This document shows, in pieces, positions 37,782-45,993 of a stretch of 64,000 nt of DNA. Within the stretch, counting starts at the first letter, position 1. Each line of letters starts with the position of its first letter. Source of the DNA: Kordiimonas lipolytica. Lineage in GTDB: Bacteria; Pseudomonadota; Alphaproteobacteria; Sphingomonadales; Kordiimonadaceae. The stretch lies in NCBI RefSeq assembly GCF_001550065.1, contig NZ_LRUB01000036.1, positions 186,001 to 250,000 on the forward strand, read 5' to 3'. The translations under genes were made by a program, and so were the position numbers. The notes under the pieces were generated by a model that ran no database searches, had not been told where the DNA came from, and was given only the letters and a program-made list of their open reading frames with translations.

Positions 37782-39044
37782 ATGAAACTTAAGCGACTTC
37801 CACAGGCAATAAGGGTTGGTACATTCGCCCTTTTTGCTGCGATCATGGCCCCGCCATCCCTGGCTGGGGAAGCGACCGTGCCAGCACAATTCCGCGGTGA
37901 CAGCCCGGCCCCAGATTTTTCGATCAAATATGATGACTGGGATGCGATGCTGTCGCAAACGGTTCTGGATACAGGCATGTCTGACCGTGTTGAAGCATCC
38001 AAAATGCGCCCCCGCGCAGGCTCCCGCATCGTGCGTGGCGGTGGCGGTACTACCCGCCTCGAAGGCAACCGGGTGGATTTTCACGCCTTTCTTGGCGCCA
38101 ACCTGGAGGTTCTTCGAAAGCTTCGAGATGATTTGGCCAAGGTGCCTGATCTGGCCCCCTTGAACCTGTTCAATCGTAATGAACAGCTGGCTTACTGGCT
38201 CAATCTTTATAATGTCACGCTGGTGACACAGGTTGCTGAAATATTCCCCGAAACCAACCTGAAGAAGTTCTATCCTGAAATCTGGGATGCCAAGGTTCTC
38301 AATGTTTCCGGTGTGCCCCTCTCGCTGAATGATATTCATCACAAAATCCTGATTCCGAAATACCGTGACCCTCGCATTCTTTATGGTCTGTTCCAGGGTG
38401 TGATTGGTGGGCCGAACCTAAGGGATGAGGCGTATGAGGGCTACCGCGTTTGGCAGCAGCTTGAGGCTAACGCAAACGAATTCGTCAATTCAAATCGCGG
38501 GGCGTTCGTGCGCGAGCGTATTCTCAGGACCTCTTATTTTTACGAAGTGAATGCAGCCCTGTTTCCTGATTTTGATCGTGACCTGCGCCGCCATATTTTA
38601 AAATATGCGCGCCCCAGCTTTGCAGACAAAATCCAGGATGGTTCCACGGTAGTGGGGACCGGTCAGAGTAACTGGTACATCGCGGACCTTTTTGGCGGGA
38701 ACAGGGCCAAAGGATCGGCGAACACCAACGCGGGCGCCTTGTTGCTTGCGTTCCGCACTGGCAACGGTATTTCTGATGGCGAAAGTGGGGTGACCCCTGC
38801 GACAGGTTTTGATGGCAATGCCCAGCCTATGGATGGTGGGGCAGGTGGTGCCGCTGGTGGTTCAGTGCAGACCGCGTGGTCGAGCAACATTGAACAGCAA
38901 ATGATCAGTGTGCGGTTTCCGTCCCACATGACCGAATACCTTCGGAAAATACAGATGCGGCGTATCAAGGAACTGCGGGAAGGAACTGTTGGGATCGAGG
39001 AATATGATCAGGAACCCGAAGAGGACGAACCTGCTGACAGCTGA
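37782..39044 (+). CDS. Exported DUF547 domain protein, copy 3 of 3
   Basis: 420 residues. AGGAGG at 37767-37772 favours ATG 37782 (nine-base spacing), with ATG 37776 as an alternative; a longer open frame from 37716 would bury the signal peptide (GTFALFAAIMAPPSLA). Core motifs match copy 2: TRLEGNRVDFHAFLGAN, NEQLAYWLNLYNVTLVTQVA, SLNDIHHKILIPKYRDP, AFVRERILRTSYFYEVNAAL. The Gly-rich linker is longest here (about residues 327-365). The tail has VGIEEYDQEPEEDE. A strong terminator follows. Confidence 0.9.
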   Translation: MKLKRLPQAIRVGTFALFAAIMAPPSLAGEATVPAQFRGDSPAPDFSIKYDDWDAMLSQTVLDTGMSDRVEASKMRPRAGSRIVRGGGGTTRLEGNRVDFHAFLGANLEVLRKLRDDLAKVPDLAPLNLFNRNEQLAYWLNLYNVTLVTQVAEIFPETNLKKFYPEIWDAKVLNVSGVPLSLNDIHHKILIPKYRDPRILYGLFQGVIGGPNLRDEAYEGYRVWQQLEANANEFVNSNRGAFVRERILRTSYFYEVNAALFPDFDRDLRRHILKYARPSFADKIQDGSTVVGTGQSNWYIADLFGGNRAKGSANTNAGALLLAFRTGNGISDGESGVTPATGFDGNAQPMDGGAGGAAGGSVQTAWSSNIEQQMISVRFPSHMTEYLRKIQMRRIKELREGTVGIEEYDQEPEEDEPADS

Positions 39045-39077
39045 TGACTTGAAGGCGGGCAAGAGTATGGCAGGAAA

Positions 39078-39102
39078 AAAGGGCGCCCGCATGGCGCCCT
39101 TT
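39078..39102. terminator. Bidirectional terminator between DUF547 copy 3 and OYE gene
   Basis: AAAGGGCGCC (39078-39087) and GGCGCCCTTT (39093-39102) form a perfect 10-bp stem. The plus side lacks a long T run, but the minus side has six T residues, best suited to the OYE gene that ends at 39128. Confidence 0.87.
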
Positions 39103-39127
39103 CGCGTGTGTGCCTGCAGGCCAAAGG

Positions 39128-40237
39128 TTACGCCAGTTCTTTGAGCATTTCCTTGCTGTAGGGTGCTAGGTCCGCATCATCAGCCGCCTTGATCCTGTTC
39201 GCCCAGTCAGGGTTTGCAATCAACGCCCGGCCAACAGCGACCAGGTCAAACTCACCGCGTTCAAGCCGGTCGAGCAGGTTCCTGAGGCTGGCGGGCTTTG
39301 CGTCCATAAAGTCTTTCTGTCCTTCTTCGGTGAAGGCGGTGTCCAGGCCCACGCTACCCACTGTGATGGTGGGTTTGCCTGTCAGCTTCTTGGTCCAGCC
39401 CGCGAGGTTCAGGTCGCTGCCTTCAAATTCCGGCTCCCAGAAGCGGCGGGTAGAGCAGTGGAAGATATCCACGCCTGCGTCTGTCAGAGGCTCAAGGAAC
39501 TGCTGAAGCTCCAGCGGGTTCCCGGCCAGCTTCACTGAATAGTCCTGCTGTTTCCATTGGGACCACCTGAGGATCACAGGAAAATCTGGGCCAACCTCCT
39601 TGCGGATTGCCTTGATGATCTCAGCAGCGAAGCGGGTGCGGCCGACATAGTCGCCGCCCCATTTGTCCGTCCGTTCATTGAGGCCGCCCCAAAAGAACTG
39701 GTCCACCAGATAGCCGTGAGCACCATGGACCTCAACGCCGTCGAACCCAATGGCTTTGGAGTCCGCGGCTGCTTTGGCAAAAGCCGCGATCACATCCTCG
39801 ATGTCATTTTCCGTCATCTCATGGCAGCGTTTCTTGCCTGGCATCACAAGGCCTGATGGGCCGTGGCCTGGGACTTCCGGGTCTGGCTCAACACCGGGGC
39901 GGCGGATAGAGCCCACATGCCACAGCTGCGGCATGATCTTGCCGCCTTCTGCATGGACGGCATCCACGACCTTCTTCCATCCCGCAAGCGCGTCATCGCC
40001 ATAAATAAAAGGAATGTTAGGGTAACCGTTCGCAGCCTTATGGCCCACGCAGGTACCTTCTGTGATGATCAGCCCAACGCCGCCTGCGGCCCTCTTCCGG
40101 TAGTATTCCACATTCAGGTCGTTTGGCACATTTCCAGGCGAAAACCCCCGGGTCATTGGCGCCATGACAATACGGTTGTCGAGGCTTAGGTTCCTGGATT
40201 TGAACGGCTTGAAAAGCGCCCCAGCAGTCTCACTCAT
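39128..40237 (-). CDS. NADH:flavin oxidoreductase of the old yellow enzyme family
   Basis: A 369-residue FMN barrel enzyme. Family stretches are LDNRIVMAPMTRGFSPGNVPND, GLIITEGTCVGHKAANGYPN, QLWHVGSIRRPG, GFDGVEVHGAHGYLVDQFFW and LVAVGRALIANPDWANRI. The HGAH pair binds the substrate's activating group. OYE proteins reduce the C=C bond of unsaturated carbonyls and some nitrate esters; the natural substrate is unknown. It is monocistronic and divergent from the glutathione-peroxidase-like gene. Confidence 0.94.
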   Translation of the reverse strand: MSETAGALFKPFKSRNLSLDNRIVMAPMTRGFSPGNVPNDLNVEYYRKRAAGGVGLIITEGTCVGHKAANGYPNIPFIYGDDALAGWKKVVDAVHAEGGKIMPQLWHVGSIRRPGVEPDPEVPGHGPSGLVMPGKKRCHEMTENDIEDVIAAFAKAAADSKAIGFDGVEVHGAHGYLVDQFFWGGLNERTDKWGGDYVGRTRFAAEIIKAIRKEVGPDFPVILRWSQWKQQDYSVKLAGNPLELQQFLEPLTDAGVDIFHCSTRRFWEPEFEGSDLNLAGWTKKLTGKPTITVGSVGLDTAFTEEGQKDFMDAKPASLRNLLDRLERGEFDLVAVGRALIANPDWANRIKAADDADLAPYSKEMLKELA

Positions 40238-40430
40238 ACTTTGTCCTTCGCATAGTCGGGCTGATCTAGTGAGATGCCAGCCCCGTAACAGGTTCTGAAC
40301 TGAGGTAGCGTCACTTATTGCTATTTCAAGAATGTTGGGTCATCTGTGCCATCACACTTCTGTTAAGCTGCTTCCGCAAAGGGCGGGGCTGGAGTATAGA
40401 CAGGGGTGAAGAAAAACCGGGGAACTTTTT

Positions 40431-40985
40431 ATGAAACTGAAGTCTATCATTGTCGCTTGTGCTGCTGTCGTTTTGGGTGCTTTACCGGCCACCGCCGACG
40501 GCGAGAAAAGCCTTTACGACTTTACTGTAACGTCTATCGACTACACTGAGATGCCTCTTGACCAGTATAAGGGAAAGGCAGTTCTTCTGGTGAACACTGC
40601 GTCTTACTGTGGCTATACGCCGCAATATGAAGGGCTGCAGGCCTTGTGGAATGACTACCGCGACAAGGGGCTTGTTGTGGTTGGCGTGCCAGCAAATGAC
40701 TTCGGGGATCAGGAGCCTGGTTCAGAAAAGAATATCAAGAATTTCTGCAAGGTGAATTTCCAGGTGGATTTCCCCATGACCAAAAAGATGGTCGTGGACG
40801 GCAAGGAAGGCACGGCTGAGATTTACAACTGGCTTGCCGGTGTGCTTGGTGAAGACAGCCGCCCACAGTGGAACTTCCACAAGTATCTGATCGACCCCGA
40901 AGGGCATCCGGTGGCCTATTTCCGCAGCAAGGTGACGCCACAGTCGTCTGAGCTGCGTGCAGCGATTGATAAGGTGCTGCAGTAA
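40431..40985 (+). CDS. Exported glutathione-peroxidase-like protein
   Basis: 184 residues with a signal peptide (IIVACAAVVLGALPATA), so the mature protein is periplasmic. The peroxidatic Cys is in LVNTASYCGYTPQYEGLQ, and RPQWNFHKYLIDPEG provides the Trp/Asn pair. The usual FPCNQFG motif is VPANDFGDQEPGS here, so the Gln of the catalytic tetrad and its neighbouring Cys are absent. It is related to but distinct from the cytosolic enzyme encoded at the right edge. A thioredoxin-dependent peroxidase role is likely by family. Confidence 0.88.
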   Translation: MKLKSIIVACAAVVLGALPATADGEKSLYDFTVTSIDYTEMPLDQYKGKAVLLVNTASYCGYTPQYEGLQALWNDYRDKGLVVVGVPANDFGDQEPGSEKNIKNFCKVNFQVDFPMTKKMVVDGKEGTAEIYNWLAGVLGEDSRPQWNFHKYLIDPEGHPVAYFRSKVTPQSSELRAAIDKVLQ

Positions 40986-40991
40986 TTAAAA

Positions 40992-41011
40992 AAGGGGCCG
41001 TATGGCCCCTT
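40992..41011. terminator. Bidirectional terminator
   Basis: AAGGGGCC (40992-40999) and GGCCCCTT (41004-41011) pair around GTAT, with T-rich sequence on both strands, between the convergent peroxidase-like and flavoprotein genes. Confidence 0.87.
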
Positions 41012-41015
41012 CTTT

Positions 41016-42239
41016 CTATCGCAACAAATCTGCGGCCACTTCCTTGAAAGGCCGCTCGTCCACAAGCTGACTTTCGGTGACGGGCGTTTTCGCGGCAATC
41101 AGCTTCTTGGCATTCATGAATTCCGCGATGCGGCCCACGCAGTCTGCGGCAATTATTTTGCCGTCCTTCAGGTAAAAGAAGGCGACAGAACGCTCTGCCG
41201 GATTGCCGCGCGTCACCAGCGTGTCATAGCCTTGGCTCAGGCCTGCGATCTGTAGCTTGAGGCCATACTGGTCTGACCAGAACCAGGGCAGCGCATCATA
41301 AGTCACATCATTCCCAAGCATATGGTCCACAGCCACCTTGGCCTGGTCGACAGCGTTCTGAACCGATTCAATGCGCATCTCGCGGCCATAGAAGGGGTGA
41401 CTGAACCAGGTAACGTCCCCGACGGCATAAATGTCCGGGTCGCTGGTTTGGCAATGGGTATTCACCTGGATACCCTGAGGCAGCACGTCAAGATCTGCCC
41501 CCTCGGCAAGGTCCGTGTTCGGCACAAGGCCAATGCCCACCACCACCATGTCAGCTTCATACCGACTACCGTCTGCTGTGCATACGGCGCTGGCGCGGTC
41601 TGTGCCCTCGATGGAGGTCACCAGTTTGTCAGTGTGAATTTCCACACCTTCTTCAGTGTGAAGCTGTGTGTAGAATTCCGAGACTTCAGGCGCCACCACG
41701 CGGCCAAGGATGCGGTCTGTGGCTTCAAGCACCGTCACGGCCTTGCCGGCCTTGCGTGCAACGGCCGCGATCTCCAGCCCGATATAACCGCCACCGATAA
41801 TCACGATGCGCCCCGCATTTTCAAATTCACCGCGCATGGCGTCCGTGTCAGCCATGGTGCGCACATAGTGGATGCCCGCGAGATCTGCGCCCTTGCAGGT
41901 TAGCCTGCGGGCGTGCCCGCCGGTGGCCAGGATCAGCTTGTCGTAGGGAAGGGTGCCCCCGTCGGCAAGCGCGATGGTCTTTGCCTCGCGGTCAATGCTG
42001 TTGGCATGGACACCTAGCTTCAGGGCGATGTTCGCGCCCTCATAAGCCTGTTCGCGCAGGATCGGCAGGCGCTCAGCCCCAATGTCGCCCGAGAGATACA
42101 TTTTCGATAGCGGCGGCCGCTGGTAGGGCACCACTGGTTCGTCCGTGACCAGCGTGGCCTCGCCTTCGAATTTATGTTGCCGCAGCGATGTGGCGACCTG
42201 GGCGGCAGCATGTCCGCCACCAATTATGACAAGTTTCAT
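41016..42239 (-). CDS. FAD-dependent ferredoxin/rubredoxin reductase-like protein
   Basis: The 407-residue flavoprotein resembles the NAD(P)H:ferredoxin reductases of dioxygenase and P450 systems. It shows the FAD-binding VIIGGGHAAAQVATSLRQH, PYQRPPLSKMYLSG, the NAD-binding IVIIGGGYIGLEIAAVARK, and IYAVGDVTWFSHP. A C-terminal reductase domain follows (residues about 320-407). Its ATG overlaps the stop of the PhyH-family gene (ATGA), so the two are made together. No ferredoxin gene is adjacent, leaving the electron acceptor open. Confidence 0.9.
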   Translation of the reverse strand: MKLVIIGGGHAAAQVATSLRQHKFEGEATLVTDEPVVPYQRPPLSKMYLSGDIGAERLPILREQAYEGANIALKLGVHANSIDREAKTIALADGGTLPYDKLILATGGHARRLTCKGADLAGIHYVRTMADTDAMRGEFENAGRIVIIGGGYIGLEIAAVARKAGKAVTVLEATDRILGRVVAPEVSEFYTQLHTEEGVEIHTDKLVTSIEGTDRASAVCTADGSRYEADMVVVGIGLVPNTDLAEGADLDVLPQGIQVNTHCQTSDPDIYAVGDVTWFSHPFYGREMRIESVQNAVDQAKVAVDHMLGNDVTYDALPWFWSDQYGLKLQIAGLSQGYDTLVTRGNPAERSVAFFYLKDGKIIAADCVGRIAEFMNAKKLIAAKTPVTESQLVDERPFKEVAADLLR

Positions 42240-43117
42240 GGGGTAAATCCTCTCAGCGGTAGGCTTTCTGGGCGCCTGAGCCAGTTATCTGCCGGATAAT
42301 CGGCTGTGCCGTCAATAACATGCAGCGTGTAGGCATGGCGTGATTTGCCAGACCGGTTGGCGGATGACATATGCGGGAACAGGCCGCCGAACACCAGCAC
42401 TGTGCCCTTGGGGGCGGGCAGGGCCACTTTTTTGTCTTCCTCAAACGGCGTATCATTGAGGGCTTCCACGTAGGTGCCGTCGCCATCTGGCTTGCGGCGG
42501 AACGCAGACCTCAGTCCGCCTGTTTCGTGGCCGCCCGGGATACCCCAAAGGCAGCCGTTTTCCTCTGTGGCATCCTCAAGCGCGACCCACAGGCCCAGGC
42601 AGGTTTCCGGCGTGGTGCGCAAATAGGTGGCGTCCTGGTGGCAAACTACCTCGCCGCCGATATGGGGTTGCTTGAAAATATACATGGACTGCAGCGGCAG
42701 CGGCTGTTGCTGCCCCAGGCCTTCACAGATGGCCTTGAAGGCGCTCTGCCGGGCGAAAGCGTCAAAGGTGGGGTCAAGGTCATGCATGGCATGGCCAACC
42801 TTGTTGATCGCCAGCGGCAGCTCGCAAGTCAGGTTGCCGTTCTTGTCAAAGGCCTCCTCCTCGAAAAAGAAGTGTGTCAGGTGTCCGGATTCCAGGAAGT
42901 AGGCATCCTGATCGTGAGCTTGGCTTGTTGAAGAAAAAATACTCCTGTGTTCTTCCACGTCAAATTCTGCGACCATCTCGGCCATGCGGCCACGCAAGCG
43001 GTCGCACATTTCATGGCTCACGAGGCCGTCCAGCACCAGCACGCCATCGCGGTCAAAAGCCGTTTTCATTTCCGGGGTGATAGTTTCAAATTTGCGTGCA
43101 TCAAAACGAGGCAGCAT
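42236..43117 (-). CDS. Phytanoyl-CoA dioxygenase (PhyH) family protein
   Basis: A 293-residue Fe(II)/2-oxoglutarate dioxygenase. The metal site is VVCHQDATYLRT (HxD) with the distal His in FGGLFPHMSSANRSGKSRHA, and the following Arg would bind 2-oxoglutarate. The overall pattern resembles PHYHD1-like proteins. It is the first gene of a two-gene unit with the flavoprotein reductase. The substrate is unknown, and PhyH enzymes do not normally need an external reductase, so the pairing deserves attention. Confidence 0.88.
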   Translation of the reverse strand: MLPRFDARKFETITPEMKTAFDRDGVLVLDGLVSHEMCDRLRGRMAEMVAEFDVEEHRSIFSSTSQAHDQDAYFLESGHLTHFFFEEEAFDKNGNLTCELPLAINKVGHAMHDLDPTFDAFARQSAFKAICEGLGQQQPLPLQSMYIFKQPHIGGEVVCHQDATYLRTTPETCLGLWVALEDATEENGCLWGIPGGHETGGLRSAFRRKPDGDGTYVEALNDTPFEEDKKVALPAPKGTVLVFGGLFPHMSSANRSGKSRHAYTLHVIDGTADYPADNWLRRPESLPLRGFTP

Positions 43118-43315
43118 TATCCTACTCCATCAAAGCCTGGTCCGCCGATTGGCACCTGCCCACGGAAGTTGATTTAGACCGAGCTTTCGCCAAAAAGAGC
43201 ATAGGCCGCAAAGGGCGTCAAGGTGGCTGCGGGGGCCATCTGTTCTTGCGCGCTGGCGGGCGGTGAGATAGGGGTGATAAGTGCCTGTTTTTGCATTTCA
43301 GTATCGGGGAATATC

Positions 43316-44551
43316 GTGGATCCAATCAGTCTGGTGATTCTTGCGCTTCTTGCTTTTGTCTTTGTTGGGCTGCTTTTGGTCTGGCGGCGGCTTTCTGCTG
43401 TTTCTGCCAAGCTTGAGGGTGGAGACGCAGTGAACCAGCTGATGCAGATTGAAGCCGGCCTTCGTTATATGAACGAGCAGGCGGGCGAGCGCGAAAAAGG
43501 TATCCGGGAAGAATTCCGCGGTAACCGCGAAGAACTGTCGAAGGCAATTTCAGCTCTTGGCGAAACCGTGCGCAAGCTGGGGGCTGACCAGTCGACCCAG
43601 CAGCAGCAGTTTCGCGACAAGCTGGATGAGAAAATGAAGGAGCTGCGCACAGAGAACAGCCAAAAGCTGGACGAAATGCGCAAGACGGTGGACGAAAAGC
43701 TGCAGACCACCCTTGAGAAGCGCCTCAGTGAAAGCTTCAAGACGGTGTCCGAGCGGCTGGAACAGGTGCACAAGGGGTTGGGCGAAATGCAGTCGCTGGC
43801 AACCGGCGTGGGTGACCTTAAGCGCGTGCTCACGAATGTGAAATCCCGCGGCACCTTCGGCGAGGTACAGCTTGAACTGCTGATCGAGGACGTGCTGACA
43901 CCGAACCAGTATGTTGCCAACTATGATTGCGGACGGAAAGGCACGCATGTGGAGTTCGGCATTCGCATGCCGGGTACTGACACGGAAATCTATCTGCCGG
44001 TTGATGCCAAATTCCCGACAGAAGACTATGAGCGCCTGCTGGGTGCCGTGGAAGCGGGCGACACTGACGGCATTCTGGCGTCACAGAAGATGCTGGCGAA
44101 CCGGGTGAAGGGCTTTGCCAAAGACATCGCATCAAAATACATCAACCCGCCACACACAACGCCCTCCGCCATTTTGTTCCTGCCAACAGAAGGGCTTTAT
44201 GCCGAAATGCTGCGTATGCCCGGGTTTGTGGAAGGGCTACAGCGCGAGTTTAGCGTCACGGTCACCGGCCCCACCAACTTCCAGGTGTTGCTAAACACCT
44301 TCCGCATGGGCTTCCAGCAAATGGCCATGCAGGCGCAAGCACAAGAGGTCTGGAAAGTGTTGGGTGCGGTCAAGAATGAGTTCGAGCGTTACGGTGACCA
44401 GATCACCGCTATGGGCAAGAATGTGGAGGCGATGGAGAAGCACATTGAGAAGCTGGGCACTCGCCGCAATGTGATGCTTCGCGCACTCAAGAGCGTTGAA
44501 GAAGTCGAGAACGCTACCGCCCAAACCCTTCTGGGGGACAGCGACGATTAA
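43316..44551 (+). CDS. rmuC: RmuC family DNA recombination protein
   Basis: 411 residues: one N-terminal membrane helix (ISLVILALLAFVFVGLLLVW), a long coiled coil (about residues 40-170, rich in Glu/Lys/Arg) and a nuclease-like domain with RGTFGEVQLELLIEDVL, YLPVDAKFPTEDYERLL and ILFLPTEGLYAEML. RmuC limits inversions at short repeats in E. coli. The GTG at 43316 is chosen because GGGGA lies five bases upstream and the product then begins at the membrane anchor. Confidence 0.92.
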   Translation: MDPISLVILALLAFVFVGLLLVWRRLSAVSAKLEGGDAVNQLMQIEAGLRYMNEQAGEREKGIREEFRGNREELSKAISALGETVRKLGADQSTQQQQFRDKLDEKMKELRTENSQKLDEMRKTVDEKLQTTLEKRLSESFKTVSERLEQVHKGLGEMQSLATGVGDLKRVLTNVKSRGTFGEVQLELLIEDVLTPNQYVANYDCGRKGTHVEFGIRMPGTDTEIYLPVDAKFPTEDYERLLGAVEAGDTDGILASQKMLANRVKGFAKDIASKYINPPHTTPSAILFLPTEGLYAEMLRMPGFVEGLQREFSVTVTGPTNFQVLLNTFRMGFQQMAMQAQAQEVWKVLGAVKNEFERYGDQITAMGKNVEAMEKHIEKLGTRRNVMLRALKSVEEVENATAQTLLGDSDD

Positions 44552-44634
44552 ATGCAGTGACTTGACGACAATCAATTCACATTGAGCAGGCCTGTTTTAA
44601 GTCTTGGTAAAGTTTGGACAACTGGAGGACACAA

Positions 44635-44871
44635 ATGAGCCACGTACCGCACGAGTTGAGAGAAGATTTCCCGGAGTATGAGGAGCGTATTCACACGCTG
44701 AAGGAAAGTGATGCGCATTTTCGTAAACTGGCCGACAAATACCATGAAGTTAACCGTGAGATTCACCGGATCGAAATCGACGAAGAGCACGTCTCTCAGT
44801 TTGATGAAGAAGACCTTCGCAAAGAGCGGATGCGCCTGAAGGACGAAATCTACGGCATGCTGAAAGCCTGA
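44635..44871 (+). CDS. YdcH family protein (DUF465), copy 1
   Basis: A 78-residue, highly charged alpha-helical protein: MSHVPHELREDFPEYEERIH, then HFRKLADKYHEVNREIHRIE and DEEDLRKERMRLKDEIYGML. This is the standard DUF465 pattern of an antiparallel helical hairpin; function is unknown. The ATG follows GGAGGAC. A GC-rich stem-loop lies shortly after the stop. Confidence 0.92.
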   Translation: MSHVPHELREDFPEYEERIHTLKESDAHFRKLADKYHEVNREIHRIEIDEEHVSQFDEEDLRKERMRLKDEIYGMLKA

Positions 44872-44891
44872 TATCATAGCAGCCTAATGTC

Positions 44892-44915
44892 CGGCCCCGG
44901 CTCAATCCGGGGCCG
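44892..44915 (+). other. GC-rich stem-loop after DUF465 copy 1
   Basis: CGGCCCCGG (44892-44900) and CCGGGGCCG (44907-44915) form a perfect 9-bp stem around CTCAAT. No T tract follows, so termination would need help. Confidence 0.6.
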
Positions 44916-45040
44916 AAGTGCATTATGTCGGCAGTCGCCTTTTTGCCGAGAGAATAGCAGACACCATATGGGCCGCATGCTGCATGCTCTCAGAGACGAG
45001 TTTCCCATATATCCGGTTCACCGAAAAATCGTTGTCATGA

Positions 45041-45054
45041 TTGATCTTTGTCAA
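45041..45054. promoter_or_regulatory. FNR/FixK-like box before DUF465 copy 2
   Basis: TTGATCTTTGTCAA matches the TTGAT-N4-ATCAA consensus in nine of ten positions. A -10-like GATAAA at 45074-45079 would place the box centre about 39-42 bases before transcription start, the class II activation position. This is inferred from consensus and spacing. Confidence 0.42.
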
Positions 45055-45109
45055 TGGGTCGCGCCCCCTGCGCGATAAAATCCCTCTCGTTAAACGAAGG
45101 GGAAGAGTT

Positions 45110-45346
45110 ATGCGTTATATTCCGTTCGATCTACTTTCTGAAATCCCTGGCAGGGAGGACAGATTCTGGAGCCTGATCAGTTCCGACCATCAATTCTATA
45201 AGCTCACCCGGGCTTATAACACCCTCAATCAAAGCCTTTGCGAAGCAGAACGTCGGCGCGAGTGCGAGTTGACCTTCTGCATAGATGACCTGCGCAAGGA
45301 ACGGCTGTGGATCAAAGACGAGATTTTCTCCCGTCTCCGTCACTGA
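45110..45346 (+). CDS. YdcH family protein (DUF465), copy 2
   Basis: A 78-residue paralogue of the gene 240 bases upstream, equal in length: MRYIPFDLLSEIPGREDRFW, HQFYKLTRAYNTLNQSLCEA, then FCIDDLRKERLWIKDEIFSRL. The C-terminal DLRKER..LKDEI pattern is shared with copy 1, while the first half has diverged and contains two cysteines. AAGGGGAAGAG precedes ATG 45110. An FNR-like box upstream suggests oxygen-dependent control distinct from copy 1. Confidence 0.85.
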   Translation: MRYIPFDLLSEIPGREDRFWSLISSDHQFYKLTRAYNTLNQSLCEAERRRECELTFCIDDLRKERLWIKDEIFSRLRH

Positions 45347-45406
45347 ACGATTGTTCACTAACAAGACCGAAAAGGGATTGTGTCGCAAATGCGGCGCGAA
45401 TTGCGA

Positions 45407-45448
45407 TGAAGCGTTCAATAAATGCGCCCAGTGCTATTGAACGCTTCA
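45407..45448 (+). repeat. 14-bp perfect inverted repeat
   Basis: TGAAGCGTTCAATA (45407-45420) and TATTGAACGCTTCA (45435-45448) are exact complements around a 14-base loop, 60 bases after the stop of DUF465 copy 2. No T tract follows, so it is not an ordinary terminator. Confidence 0.8.
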
Positions 45449-45584
45449 GCCCGCGCACCTACATTAAAAGTGTAGCCACGAGCAAAGACTCAAAAAACAA
45501 AAGGCTGCAGAAAACGACAGTGATATCAACAGCCGCCTCCCCAAAAAGATAAAGCGGCACAGATGCGCAAGCAGCGAGGATAAA

Positions 45585-45743
45585 ATGTTTACGACCCTGA
45601 TTTCAGAGACCACAGGTCTCAACAACGCCCGGCACCAGGTCCCCCAGACCGTCGGCGTTTCCCTGACAAGCCAACCCCTAAGCCGATCATGGCGCCGTCA
45701 GCGCCGTGTCGCCCGGTTGGCACGCGTGCCGCTCGCAGCATAA
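45585..45743 (+). CDS. Candidate 52-residue basic protein
   Basis: ATG 45585 follows CGAGGA and encodes 52 residues ending before TAA at 45741. The second half is Arg-rich: PLSRSWRRQRRVARLARVPL. This is reminiscent of short Arg-rich DUF1127-like proteins of alphaproteobacteria, but the core motif is not clear. It may equally be chance coding in a structured RNA region. Confidence 0.35.
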   Translation: MFTTLISETTGLNNARHQVPQTVGVSLTSQPLSRSWRRQRRVARLARVPLAA

Positions 45744-45962
45744 GCGGCCAAGACAAGAACCGGCTATTGCACTCCAGCTCTAAGTCTCTGTGCGTCCTAG
45801 CGTTTGAGCAATAGCAGGTTCCGGTCGGACCGGGTGAGGACATACCCCTGACCCTAGCCCCAAGAGCCCATCTGGTCCGGCCACACTTTCCCTGTAACGA
45901 GTACACAGTTGTCGAACCCCTTTGGGGGTTCTGCGTTTCTTTCCTAAACCTACCCAATACTT

Positions 45963-45993
45963 CGGCGCTCCCTTTTTGGGGGCGCCGCTTTTC
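45963..45993 (+). terminator. Intrinsic terminator in the gene-poor region
   Basis: CGGCGCTCCC (45963-45972) and GGGGGCGCCG (45978-45987) form a stem with one wobble around TTTTT, followed by CTTTTCT. With no gene ending just before it, it suggests an untranslated transcript or the end of the small candidate gene's mRNA. Confidence 0.72.

Noticed and set aside
45585..45993. SRP RNA, tmRNA, 6S RNA or RNase P RNA
   Set aside because: The diagnostic cores (GGAAG-type SRP loop, tmRNA T-arm and tag, RNase P conserved blocks) are not present on either strand by eye.
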